Source: Thereva unica
Taxonomy: Eukaryota; Arthropoda; Insecta; Diptera; Therevidae
Reading direction: 5' to 3'
Length of the DNA: 64,000 nt
NCBI GenBank assembly: GCA_949987705.1
Contig: CATLJY010000196.1
Coordinates: 62,001 to 126,000 of the forward strand
Made by a program: the position numbers and the translations under genes. Position 1 is the first letter of the stretch. Each line of letters begins with the position of its first letter. Shown piece after piece: positions 32,336 to 42,231 of the stretch. The notes beneath the pieces are model-generated. The model had not been told where the DNA came from. It worked only from the letters and a program-made list of their open reading frames with translations, and searched no databases.

Positions 32336-32779
32336 ACGTTTATAAGCGGAGTTTCACTCCCGGATCTTCAATCCAAAGTAAAACTCCCCATGCGTTTATA
32401 AACAATGGGAGTGTAAATCCAAAATACTTTCTGGTTTGAGATGACAGCTCCAAGCTCAAATTCAAAATCATAGCAAAGACATATATAAACCCAATGTTTA
32501 ATTTAATTTATTTAAAAATATCAATAAACAAAGAAAAAAACTATTGTAGCAAAATAAAACACCCAGCTTCTTCTTTACAAAGTTTTTCCCCTTCGGAAAA
32601 AATTCTCACTCCCAGTCAGCGTTTATAAGCACAACATAAACCGGGATCGAAGTTTCACTCCAGCTTTTTCTTCGGGAGCGAAAATCCAAGTTCTGGATTT
32701 TCACTCCCGGTTTATAAGCGGTGTTTCACTCCGGATCGAAACTTCCATCCGGAGGGAAACTCCGCTTATAAACGTAGTA
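32336..32779. mobile_element. 444-bp MITE inside the Jockey reverse transcriptase gene
   Basis: ACGTTTATAAGCGGAGTTTC on the left is matched inverted on the right (GAAACTCCGCTTATAAACGT). CAATACT lies directly before (32,329-32,335) and after (32,780-32,786), a 7-bp duplication; removing the insert restores the reading frame of the LINE. Internally, TTTATAAGCG and CACTCCCGG words repeat. The right end has four extra bases (AGTA). Confidence 0.8.
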
Positions 32780-32786
32780 CAATACT

Positions 32787-33260
32787 GCAAAATATTTGGG
32801 GATGAACTTAGATGCAAAACTTAGGTGGAAAGAACATATAAAAAAGAAAAGAGAGGAACTCAACATCAAATTTAGAAAACTATACTGGCTTATTGGTAGA
32901 AGATCAGTTCTATCAATACACAATAAACTGCTTATATATAAACAGATATTAAGACCCGTGTGGACATACGGAATCCAACTGTGGGGGTGTGCCACTGAAA
33001 ATAATATAGAAACTATCCAACGGTTCCAAAATAAAGTAATAAGAGGAATAGTGAATGCGCCATGGTATATAAGAAATACTGATCTCCATCGCGACCTTAA
33101 ACTGAGCACTGTAGCAGAAACGATTGTGGAATACGCAGGAGCCCATGATCGAAAGCTGAGACAGCACATAAATCACGAGGCAGTGGAACTCACCAATACG
33201 AACGGACTAATTCGAAGATTGAAGCGCACCAAACCACATGATTTAATTGGTGGCACCTAA
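32787..33260 (+). pseudogene. Jockey ORF2 C-terminal domain
   Basis: The frame resumes directly after the MITE: GMNLDAKLRWKEHIKKKREE, then YWLIGRRSVLSIHNKLLIYK, ILRPVWTYGIQLWGCATENN, FQNKVIRGIVNAPWYIRN and a basic end (RRLKRTKPHDLIGG). This is the usual C-terminal region of Jockey elements. It is open and in phase with the part before the MITE. Confidence 0.8.
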
Positions 33261-33810
33261 ATGTTTTAAAAATTTAAAATAATTCTGTATAAAACTGTAA
33301 TATTCTTTTCTTTTTGTCTTTGAATGTATGTTAAACTTAAACTACTCGTTAGTGTGAACTAGTTGTAGTTTTATGAAAATGTAAACATTTTATAACATTT
33401 CGATAAATAAAAAAAAAAAAAATAAAAAAAAAAAAAAACTGTAGATAACTACGAGCTAAAGAGTAACGAGTTTTTTTGTCCATAAAATAGTATCCGCTAT
33501 TTGCTTCAATTATTTCGTATATGTCCATTAATTATTTATTTACAATAATCTCATAAATCCCACTTTGATTTGTTCATGTGTTTAACATTAAAACAACTGT
33601 CAAGGAGTTGTTTTTATTCTTCTTCTGCTTAACTATCGCTAACCATTGTCCCGACGAACATTTAACTACACCATGGTTAACCACGGGAGTTTTTGAACGC
33701 CTAAAAGTTATGCCCTTGGTTATGTTGTAGTTAACCACGGAGTTTTTAACGACAAAAGTTTACTATACATAGTTAACCATGGTTAACCATAGTAAGGTTT
33801 TTGAACGCGC

Positions 33811-34052
33811 TCCTGGTGAGCAGTCCATTCTTACATGTCAGTTGTCGCTGCTCTGAGTGCATATGGCTTAGGAAATGTTCCCATAAGCTGCATGCCGCAA
33901 GGGAAAACTTCAATGTTCTCAGAATGGCCAGAAAAATATATCTGTCTCAGAATGTTTATTTGTTTTTAATTTAACCCATTTTTCGAAGTCGATCGCGCAT
34001 AAATAAGAAAAGTCAATGTCGATCATACCAGTATTAAGTTTGCCCACCCCTG
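33811..34052. other. Right end of the hAT element
   Basis: Host hAT sequence between the MITE and the right terminus, with GTCGATCGCG and GTCGATCAT motifs mirroring GGTCGATCGC at the left end. Non-coding. Confidence 0.6.
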
Positions 34053-34214
34053 TTGTAGCAAGTACTTAGTCTAATGAAGTGGAAACAATTTTTAACTGCA
34101 AACAAAGGATATCAATTGGGTTATAGTCATTCACGTAGCGTTGGGGGTGCACAGGGGGCATGGACCCTGGCAGCGCAGATGTGTCCAAACACGACATATT
34201 TACTATTAATTGTT

Positions 34215-34495
34215 AAGAATTGAGCAGGGCCCTGGATGACAATGTTTTACCTGGACTACATGGTGAATGCATCAAAACTTGCCAGCCAAACTCTTCGTTT
34301 ATACGAGCCATCAAAGAAATATGTGGTCGGGCCATGCCGTAATGGAAGGCAACACCATTCCTAATATTCAATATCCGGGCGGTTTTCATTCAATTGCTTT
34401 ACGTAATCTCTTTAGTTGTCCACAGTAGAGTTAGGAATCAACCGTCTCATCGGGGAGTATATCATAGTGGATGATTCCCTTTCAATCCCACCACA
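34215..34495 (-). pseudogene. mariner transposase relic
   Basis: The minus strand gives VWWD, a stop in place of Trp, KGIIHY-ILPDETVDS, YCGQLKRLRKAIE, a frame change, then MARPHISLMAR and VLMHSP. These match the central mariner block from the second catalytic Asp (WWD) through the ARPH motif. Several stops and shifts show it is dead. Only about 90 residues remain, with no terminal repeats. Confidence 0.65.
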
Positions 34496-34537
34496 CACTA
34501 ATATCACCGTTTACGACGTCAATCACTGGCTCCACAC

Positions 34538-34849
34538 TTGAACGCTCTAGTTAAAAATTCACCATACCTATTCACCAACTCTATTCATCATTCTGCATGG
34601 ATCCTCGAACACACTACCGCAATATCTAATCATCGCATATCATACAATAACTCAATCTTTTATGATTATAAAAATGCAGATTCTAACAGCATTATCTCCG
34701 AGTTATCCCTAGTTGACTGGGAAGATAGGCTATCTGGTAATGACATTGACGAAATTGTGTCTTGCTTCAACACTATTATATTCAACGTTATTGACAAACA
34801 TGTGCCCAGAATTAAAAGAAGGGATAAATTATCGGAACCATGGCTGGTA
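34538..34849 (+). pseudogene. LINE linker region, first part
   Basis: RISYNNSIFYDYKNADSNSI, then LVDWEDRLSGNDIDEIVSCF and DKHVPRIKRRDKLSEPWL, is the linker after the endonuclease (F-DYKNAD----SL--VDW, ending KLS-PW). It is cut at PWL by the element at 34,850. The endonuclease itself is not present. Confidence 0.65.
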
Positions 34850-36805
34850 GGGTGGAACGAAAATGGCTTTTTTTAATCCTTTTTTGTGTTTTGTTTTGTA
34901 ATAGTGGGGAAAAGTTGCTTTTTGGGTTAAAAAAGAAGAAAACCAAAATTCGGTTGCTATATTACAACATCTTCAGGTGCCGCAAAGAGCTTAAGTATAA
35001 TGTTACCAAAGAGAGTTGTTAATACATATAATAAGCATTAGAACTGGAAAAAATTATTTACTACAAAATAATATTTTTGCTTTTATACATTATATCCTTC
35101 TCTTGCGATTGAACCACAGACATTTTGAGCCGATTAAGTCATTTTCAGCCCAAACGATCATGTCGATGTAATCCTTTGCACCAAAGTTTATCTGTGGAAC
35201 TTTAAACTTCCTGACTCCGACTCTACTTTCTGTTCTTGCTTTTAAAACACGTCGTAAACCAAGTTCTCTTACATTTTTGCGCTCATCACATACCATGGAC
35301 AAAAGGAGATTTTCTTCAGCAGCAAAGTATCCATTTCTTTGAATAACGAGACTAATAACGTTCTTACAATCATTAGAGAGATAGCGTGAATATAAGATAA
35401 GCTTAAACAGATGTTTAGAACCATAAGTGCATGAAGGTTTCAACTTAATGTTAAACCACACAGGCATGTTCCCCAAAAGAGGAAGGTTATTTTCAATTGT
35501 CAATTGGTTACTCTCACCACAGGTAGATTAGCACAGTTTTCCAGCATCTGTCTGTCTAGATCTAGATGACAAAAAAGATTTCGCAAATTTAGCTCATTTC
35601 CATGGAACAAACAAATTAACCATTGTAAAGGTCGTCCTATTTCATCCTCCAGCAAAGAAATCTCACCATTATTATGTCCAATATTTACAACAGTCCCATC
35701 ACATCAGTAAAATTCAGCAGTAAAATTCAAAAGTTGTTCGTTAGGTTCTTCATTTTTAAGAAACTCCAGTATACTCTCTGCTATATCTTTTGCAACGCCA
35801 GATTTAGGTGTTACGTGGCCTAAAAACTTTGAGTTTGGTTTCTCTATTAGTGAAACGTGCTCTTCTGAAATGGCGTTTTTGTAGAATTTGGTTCCTTTCT
35901 TTTCTTGAACAATATCTGTCTTTTCTTCCATCAAAAAACCATCCTATATTTCCATTTATGTGATCATAAAGATCTGATCATTAACGAGATCTCTCAGATT
36001 TTTTAATCTTGCTCGTCTAATTTTGATTCTGTCTATTACTTTAGTTTTCTCTTCCCCTGTGATTACACCCAAGTTGTGTAAAGCAGCACTAGCTATAGCT
36101 GCAGCAGCTCTATCTGAAATTCCGGTACGATCACAAATGGAAGCTACAGATGGCAATTCTTCTTCCAAAAATAGGACATTCCGACATTTGTCTTGTTTTC
36201 CCTTGCCATTTTAACTCACAACAATTAAATAGCATGCGAACTAACAAAATATTACATTAATCTGTTACACAATAAACGATAACTCAACTGAACTCGGCAA
36301 AGCGACTAACACCTGATCTGAGCTTGCAACTACACGCAAACAAATCTACGCCTCCCCCACCCCCAACATCTGCTACGACGATGGCTCATGCCCCTGGAAG
36401 CCAATGTAATAGGAAAATTGTTTTTATCTTTCTATTCATGTTAAAACGCCTTGAAATTTTGTATTTCATAAACGAGACACAATCTTAGAAAATGTTTCAA
36501 AAAGTTTATTTTTATAAAACTTGACCGCTCTTCCAGCACCCCAACACATAAGCCAAAAAGTAAAAAAGGTTGTTTATTTATATAAAAACTGCTTTTTTGA
36601 CAGTATTTGAAATTTAAAAAAATATTTGGCAACTTCTTAAAAAAACTTAAAAAAGCAGCGAAAATTACAACTTTATGAAACTTGCGGCACCTGAAGACGT
36701 CCTGCAATATTTTTCAGATTTTTTTGTTGTCTTTTCTACACCAAAAGGCAACTTTTCCGCGCTATTACAAATTAAAAATCAAAATGTGTTTTTTTCGTTC
36801 CGCCA
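34850..36805 (-). mobile_element. TA-flanked DNA element with an uncharacterised protein
   Basis: The ends GGGTGGAACGAAAA and inverse TGGCGGAACGAAAA, each next to TA (34,848-34,849 and 36,806-36,807), continue as a diverged inverted repeat (shared TTGTAATAG-G-GGAAAAGTTGC and TCTTCAGGTGCCGCAA). Only minus-strand frames inside look coding, and they belong to one protein family. No RNase-H-like DDE motif is evident to me, so the transposition mechanism cannot be named. Confidence 0.7.
35090..36215 (-). pseudogene. Uncharacterised transposon-borne protein, decayed
   Basis: Ordered blocks on the minus strand: GISDRAAAAIASAALHNLGV followed by EEKTKVIDRIKIRRAR; EEHVSLIEKPNSKFLGHVTP then SGVAKDIAESILEFL; a stretch in another frame near 35,690-35,530 with CDG-VVNIGH, RPLQWLICLFHGNELNLRNL; and PVWFNIKLKPSCTYGSKHLF, VIQRNGYFAAEENLLLSM, DERKNVRELGLRRVLKAR, INFGAKDYIDMIVW. 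From memory, this block order recurs in anonymous repeated proteins of insects and cnidarians; I know no established function. At least three frame breaks separate the blocks. Confidence 0.6.
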
Positions 36806-36809
36806 TAAT

Positions 36810-37163
36810 AAGAATGTCCGTTCTCTTCGAAATCAGAGAAATAAATTGTATAAGCTGATTAGAAATAACCCTCATGCAAATGATGAACTGAAACTAGAAC
36901 ACACTAGGCTAGCCTCAGAGTTCAGTCTTAGGTCTCGTGAGGACTATACTACATATCTTAACTCTGTTGGCGATAGCATTATAAGAGATCCCAAAAAATT
37001 CTTTCATTTCGTTAATATAAAACGAAAGACCTTAGGTTATGCAACTACAATGACCAATGGCAGTAAACACTCCTCTTGCTCACAGGAAATTTGTAACATG
37101 TTTGCTGACAAGTTTACCGAAATCTTTTGTCCAAAATCTGATACAACACACACACAGACCTAA
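36810..37163 (+). pseudogene. LINE linker region, second part
   Basis: After the DNA element, VRSLRNQRNKLYKLIRNNPH, SREDYTTYLNSVGDSIIRDP, KKFFHFVNIKRKT and ICNMFADKFTEIF form the second part of the linker before the reverse transcriptase. The frame is shifted by one base relative to the part at 34,538 and shifts again at about 37,163. Confidence 0.7.
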
Positions 37164-37192
37164 CTCAAACGCGCACTGTTACTTCAACTCTT

Positions 37193-38050
37193 ATGGATAA
37201 CATATCCTTATCCGTCGAAGACATCATGACAGGTTTAAACAATCTAGATATCAATAAAGGTCACGGTCCTGACAATCTGCCTCCTTGCTTTCTGCAGTGC
37301 TACTTAACTCAAATTCTGTTTCCCCTCCATCTTAATTTCAACAAATCCTTATCGTTAGGAAAATTTCCTAAAATTTGGAAAAAATCATACCACATACCAA
37401 TTCACAAAGCATCTAATAAGCATTCGGTGGACAACTACAGGGGCATTGCAATATTATCAGCAATTCTTAAACTTTTCGAAAAGCTTGTTTACGATAAGAT
37501 TGCCCAAATAATTGATCCGCTCCTCAATGACCAACAACATGGCTTCAGAAAAGGGCGCTCGACAACTACTAACCTTATGACACTAACTTCCGAACTACTA
37601 TGTGATATGGAGAACGGTCATCAAATCGATGCTGTCTATATTGACTTCAGTAAGGCCTTTGACCGTGTCGATCACCATATTTTAGTAACAAAACTACTAA
37701 AATTTGGAACATCTGGGCCTGTCCTAAGATGGATAGAATCATATCTTAACGGAAGAACACAAGCCGTTAGATTTCAAGGATTTCTGTCAAAAGAAATCGA
37801 AGTAACTTCAGCAGTCCCTCAGGGTAGTCATCTTAGCCCACTTTTATTTAATATATTCATCTCAGACCTGTCAGAAAAACTAAGGAATATACGACATCTT
37901 TTTTATGCCGATGACCTCAAAATATATAGTGTCATAAGGTCGGGTGATGGCGTAACTCTCCTTCAGTCGAAACTGAATACATTACAGGACTGGTGCTCCA
38001 CCAATAAACTGCAACTAAACACCAGTAAATGCCACGTAATTCTCTCGTAA
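37193..38050 (+). pseudogene. LINE reverse transcriptase
   Basis: Blocks: GHGPDNLPPCFLQCYLTQIL, KIWKKSYHIPIHKA, NYRGIAILSAILKLFEKLVY, QHGFRKGRSTTTNL, DAVYIDFSKAFDRVDHHILV (first Asp), SAVPQGSHLSPLLFNIFISD and HLFYADDLKIYSVI (YADD catalytic box). The palm is complete and open for 285 codons, then a stop at 38,048 interrupts a C-terminal domain that continues in other frames. CR1/Jockey-like. Confidence 0.8.
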
Positions 38051-38057
38051 AAAAGGC

Positions 38058-38532
38058 ATGCAGTTGCAATACTATTATCTCAACGGCAAGGTATTAGACC
38101 GCGTTGATCAAATTGTAGATCTAGGTATTGTCCTGGACAATAAATTAAATTTTAATTTGCACTACGATAACATTATTGCAAGAGCTAGCAAAACTTCTTG
38201 GCTTTATAAAGAGAAGAGCCAAGGAATTTGGCAGTCCTCGAGTAACTAAAACCCTTTTCTGTTCGCTAGTCCGCCCAATTTTAGAATACGCATGCCCGAT
38301 CTGAAATCCTATTTACCAGGTAAGCAGTAGTAGGTTTAAGTCAGTGCAAAAGAAGTTTCTACTCTTTGCTCTGAGAAATCTATACGACTCGCGTGATTTC
38401 CATAGCCTACCGCCCTACATAGACAGGCTCAAAGTGTTGGATCTCATGCCACTGTTTAATAAGCGTAAGCTGTTCATTTCATGCTTTACTGTGGATGTCT
38501 TAAACGAAGGGCATATTGACCGTTTACTATAA
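38058..38532 (+). pseudogene. LINE ORF2 C-terminal domain, two shifts
   Basis: LNGKVLDRVDQIVDLGIVLD, then a frame change near 38,200, TKTLFCSLVRPILEYACPI in another frame (38,247-38,310), and VQKKFLLFALRNLYDSRDFH to the end at DRLL. This is the standard C-terminal region following the LINE reverse transcriptase (DLG--LD--L, R--LEYA--). Confidence 0.65.
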
Positions 38533-38755
38533 GTTCAAACACAATTTATAAATTATTGAAGCGTATTACTAGAATTTTGATTGATTGACGAGACTATTGA
38601 AGCGTATTAACCGGAGCTTCAATATTATTGTCAATACCAATTCTACGTGTAATCACTTAGTTCCTAATTTGGAACTCTTTTGAAATAGGGATAAAGTATC
38701 CTAGACTGATTAGCGATTTTCTGCTTAATTGCGAAAATAAATGGGGAAGCCCAAT

Positions 38756-39002
38756 TTTTGGAATTAATTTATTTAATGCACAATAAAAACAACTAAACTT
38801 TTAATGTAATATATTTATTCCTTTTATCCAGGGAACAACAATAAAAAACGCCTTTAACTCACGGAAGCTTCAGCTAGAAGTGAGGAAAACAAAAACCAGT
38901 GAACAATTGAAAAAAAACCCGAGTGCTTTGATTTTCAGCAACAGCGTATTTTGTGGAGTGAATTTTAGGGTTGCCAAGACGCGACAAAGTCAACTTCTAA
39001 CA
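38756..39002 (-). repeat. copia 3' LTR
   Basis: 247 bp. It matches the 5' LTR at 53,388 except for, by eye, two substitutions and one A-run length change. It starts TGTTAGAAGTTGAC and ends AATTAATTCCAAAA on the minus strand; the target duplication fixes the outer edge at the AAAA. Confidence 0.9.
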
Positions 39003-39014
39003 CTCCCTCCCTTT
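39003..39014 (-). other. copia polypurine tract
   Basis: AAAGGGAGGGAG on the minus strand, directly upstream of the 3' LTR, the expected primer for plus-strand DNA synthesis. Confidence 0.8.
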
Positions 39015-39074
39015 GTCGGTCTCATCTTTTCCTCTGCCTCTAATGCCTCTCTGTAACAAGAATAAAAATAGCTG

Positions 39075-42000
39075 TTAATTTAACATTTTACTTCTAAGAT
39101 AAATATATGCCTCTAAAGGTAATGGTTTAGTCATAATATCCGCTATATTCTCTTTAGTCGCTACCCACTTAGCATTAACTCTATTCTCTTCAACACACTG
39201 TTTTACAAAATCCCCATGTGTTTCAGCCATATGTATGTCTTCTAGTTTCACTATTTTCCCTCTCTAATAACCTTTTATTTATTTCCTCTACATTGTCATC
39301 AAACATTTTGAGTTTGTGACTACCATCTTTCTTGGTGCAATTTCCAGCTGACTTATTATCACACCACACTGTGACGGGAAACAAAGTTTTTCCTATCCCA
39401 AATCTCACAGCTTTATCTAGCGAAATTAATTCCTGACAAGCATCGCTCATAGCTAGGTATTCTGCTTGACACGTCGATAATGTGACGTAAGATTGTTTAT
39501 GGCTTCTCCATGCAATTACATCTCCAAATAATTTAATCACATATCCTCCTGTTGACGTTGAATCACTATGATCTCTAAAACTTGCATCGGTATAAGCCTC
39601 TAAACTCTCAGTTTTTGTTGAATATCGCAATCCTAAATTAATAGTTCCTTTCAAGTATCTAAATATTCTTTTTACCTCCTTCCAATCATCTTCAGTTGGC
39701 TCCAACTGTTTTCTTGATAAGTAGTTAACTGCAAATGCTATATCTGGTCGTGTTCCATTTGCCAGGAACATCAAACTTCCTATTGCCTCTCTATATGGTA
39801 CCTTCTTAATTTGTGTCGTTCCAGATTCAACATTTAACTCTATTTCCTCTAGTTTTCTTCTTTTGTTTCTATTCTCTACTTGTCGAGTCACCATGGGAGT
39901 ACTTTGTGGATTACACTCTTTCATATTAAACCTCTCTAAGACACTTTCAGTGTATTTCGATTGATTGATTATAATATATTTTTCCTCCTTGTTTCTCTGG
40001 ATAGTCATGCCTAGAAAACTCCTGGGTTCTCCAAGATCTTTCATCTCGAATGCATTACTCAGGTGATTCTTAATTTCTTCTAGTTTTTCTTTGTCGTTGC
40101 TGGTTGCTAAAATGTCATCTACATAGATCGCTAGTATAGCCATTTTACCTTCTTTCCTCCAAGTATATAAACATGGCTCATGTAGATCATTTTCCAAACC
40201 AATTTTCTTTATCTCCTCTGTAAACCTCTTATTCCACTTCTTAGGACTTACTTTTAGTCCATACAACGCTCTCTCTAATTTGCATACTTTTGATCGCTTG
40301 GTAAGTTCATCTATCTCTGCACCATCTGGGATCTCCATGTAGACTTCTTCATCCAATATGCCATTTAGGAACGCTGTCTTGACATCCAATTGACATGCGT
40401 ACAAGTCAAACTTATTTATTATTGCGAGTACAGCTCTAATGACTGGGAGTCTAGATACTGGCGCATAAGTTTCTTTCAAGTCATAATTATTTCTATCTTT
40501 AAATCCTCTAATGACTAGCCCAGCCTTGTATCTTGTGGATCCATCGGCTTCCAATTTCCTCTTGAACACCCACCTTGAATCTATGATGTTTGCCCTCTGC
40601 TTTTCTGTCTGTATTTTATTTCTATCTACTAGTTTCCACACTCTATTGTCAACCATGGAATTAAGTTCTTCTTTGATCGCTCTTTTCCAAAGGTAAGCTT
40701 CTTTGGATTCTATAGCCTCTTTAAAGCTTACAGGTTCTTTGTTAATTGAAGCTATAAGACATTGTTTCAATTCTTCCTCTTCTCCCATCATTTTATCTTT
40801 TATATGCTTTCTTGTAATATCCTCTACTGTATTAACGTATTTGATGAAACTGACATCTTCTACCGGACTATTAACTTGCTGAACCTTGCTTTTCATTTCA
40901 CTCTCCATTTTCCTCTTCTTTTGGCTTCTTGTATTTGGTCTGTTTTCCACTACCTTTTCCTTCTGGCTTTCTTTTATTTCCTCTAACTCTTTTGGTTTCT
41001 TGTATGGCCTTCCTCTTTTTCTTGGTCCAGTCTTCTCTACTTCTTGTTTTTCAGGTGACCCTTCTTCGAACTCTTTCATCCAGTTCCAGTCTATTTTCTC
41101 TTCGTTAGTGTGCATTATGCCGCTGTTTTCTTTTACCTGACTGTTTTCATAAACATTTTTATATACGCTTTTCTCATTAAATCTTACATGTCTCGACTCA
41201 AAGTATTTCCCTGAACTTGGATGCCACAGCAAATATCCAGTTGATCTATAACCTACCAGAACGGCTTTGAGTGCTCGTTCTCCAAACTTTATACTAGGTT
41301 TTGGAACCTTAATGTACCCTATACATCCGAATCTTTTAATTTGTTCAAAGTGACAACTTGCATTTGGTGCAAATTTTTCCAAAGGTATTTTATAATCGAT
41401 TGATTTGTGTGGTGTTCTGTTGTAAGCATGTACTGCTGCATCAACAGCGAACTCCCACATACTTTTTGGTAATCCAGAATCAAACATGTATGCTCTTATT
41501 TTCCTCTGAATTGTTGCATTGAACCTTTCGGCTACACCATTATGTTCAGGTGTATACGGTGAAGCGAACTCTGTCTCGATATTTTCTCTCTTTAATATTT
41601 CTAAAAATTTTCCACCCGTGAATTCAGTCCCTTGATCTGCTCGGATGTAGCAAACTTTCTCATTCTTTCCTAATAAATTTCTAGTCGATATTAAGAATCT
41701 CTCTAAAGATTCTCCGGACTCGTCTTTAGTTTTGATTGAGTATGCCCTAGCTAATCTGGAATAATCATCGACGTAAACATTGATATACCTCTTTTGTCCT
41801 GGATGAGACGGAGGTTTTATTGGACCCATCGTATCCGTATGTATAAGTTGAAGTGGTCTATCGGCCCTTCTTCTGGTCTCTTTGAATGGCAGCTTCTGCA
41901 TCTTGGACATGATACAGACTTCACATCCTAATACAGAATCATCAAACTTGACTTTTTCAAATCTTTTGTCCAGTTTTTGCAATTTCTTTAAATAATTTAA

Positions 42001-42229
42001 CGATGCATGACCTAACCTAACATACCATAACATTGCTTCATTAATCTTTTCGGAACTACTCTTATTATTCTCTAAAGGATTACTTATAAATATTTCTTCT
42101 AAGTTTTGAACTGACTCTAAATCATCTATCATTACTACATTTCTATTGAGTAAACTACAATCCCAATTTTCTATCTTCGCCTCTACCTCTTTCTCCTCTA
42201 ACTTTAGATTATTTTCTACTACACTCGTC
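39075..42229 (-). pseudogene. copia pol: integrase, reverse transcriptase, RNase H
   Basis: Integrase zinc domain (LGHASLNYLKKL, CEVCIMSKMQ), catalytic core (THTDTMGPIKPPS region with Asp, VYVDDYSRLARAY, RADQGTEFTGGKF, YTPEHNGVAERFNA with Glu), a long charged linker, reverse transcriptase (ARWVFKRKL-type block near 40,560, QLDVKTAFLNGILDEEVYM, LYGLKVSPKKWN, AIYVDDILATSND) and RNase H (EAYTDASFRDHSDSTSTGGY, LSTCQAEYLAMSDACQE). It is open for about 1,000 codons. A one-base shift near 39,258 separates the final segment (ENIADIMTKPLPLEAYIYLR), which ends at 39,075. The foldback cuts its 5' side at 42,230. Confidence 0.9.
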
Positions 42230-42231
42230 AC

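Larger units (their letters stand above)
30161..33438 (+). mobile_element. 5'-truncated Jockey-type LINE with 12-bp target duplication
   Basis: CTGTAGATAACT occurs exactly at both sides (30,149-30,160 and 33,439-33,450). The element starts at the endonuclease, lacking ORF1, and ends in A-rich sequence from about 33,405. Coding order: endonuclease, linker, reverse transcriptase, C-terminal domain. A 444-bp MITE interrupts the coding region at 32,336. Without it the length is about 2.8 kb. Confidence 0.85.
30039..33810. mobile_element. Palindromic MITE (GTTAACCATGG family) split by a LINE
   Basis: GCACGTTCAAAAACCTAACC on the left and the inverse of GCGCGTTCAAAAACCT on the right (33,795-33,810) form the ends. 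The body, about 490 bp without the LINE, repeats GTTAACCA in both directions, including the 16-bp palindrome GTTAACCATGGTTAAC at 33,772-33,787, and phrases such as CACGG-GAGTTTTT. No clean target duplication was found. The Jockey LINE (30,161-33,438) lies inside. Confidence 0.65.
19985..34052. mobile_element. hAT element, 14.1 kb after nested insertions
   Basis: CAGGGGTGGCC at 19,985 and the inverse of CAGGGGTGGGC at 34,042-34,052 are hAT-like ends, and the 8 bases TTGTAGCA lie exactly outside both (19,977-19,984 and 34,053-34,060). GATCG motifs lie just inside both ends. Only the outer ~400 bases on the left and ~240 on the right belong to it; the rest is a Harbinger element, a MITE, a Jockey LINE and a second MITE. 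No hAT transposase is left, so this was a non-autonomous or deleted copy. Confidence 0.8.
34530..38755 (+). mobile_element. LINE (Jockey/CR1 group) split by a DNA element
   Basis: The coding order endonuclease-RT linker, reverse transcriptase and C-terminal domain lies on the plus strand, with a 1,956-bp DNA element at 34,850-36,805 in the linker and the copia element cutting its 3' untranslated region at 38,755. The sequence to the right of copia (53,639-53,764) is probably the continuation of this 3' region. Several frameshifts show that it is not active. Confidence 0.7.

Noticed and set aside
36023..36214. Plus-strand Ala-rich frame
   Set aside because: It is antisense to the RAAAAIASAAL block of the uncharacterised transposon protein, which has the more specific composition.
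40511..41140. Plus-strand frames rich in Leu/Phe/Ser over the copia pol gene
   Set aside because: They are antisense readings of the purine-rich copia coding strand.
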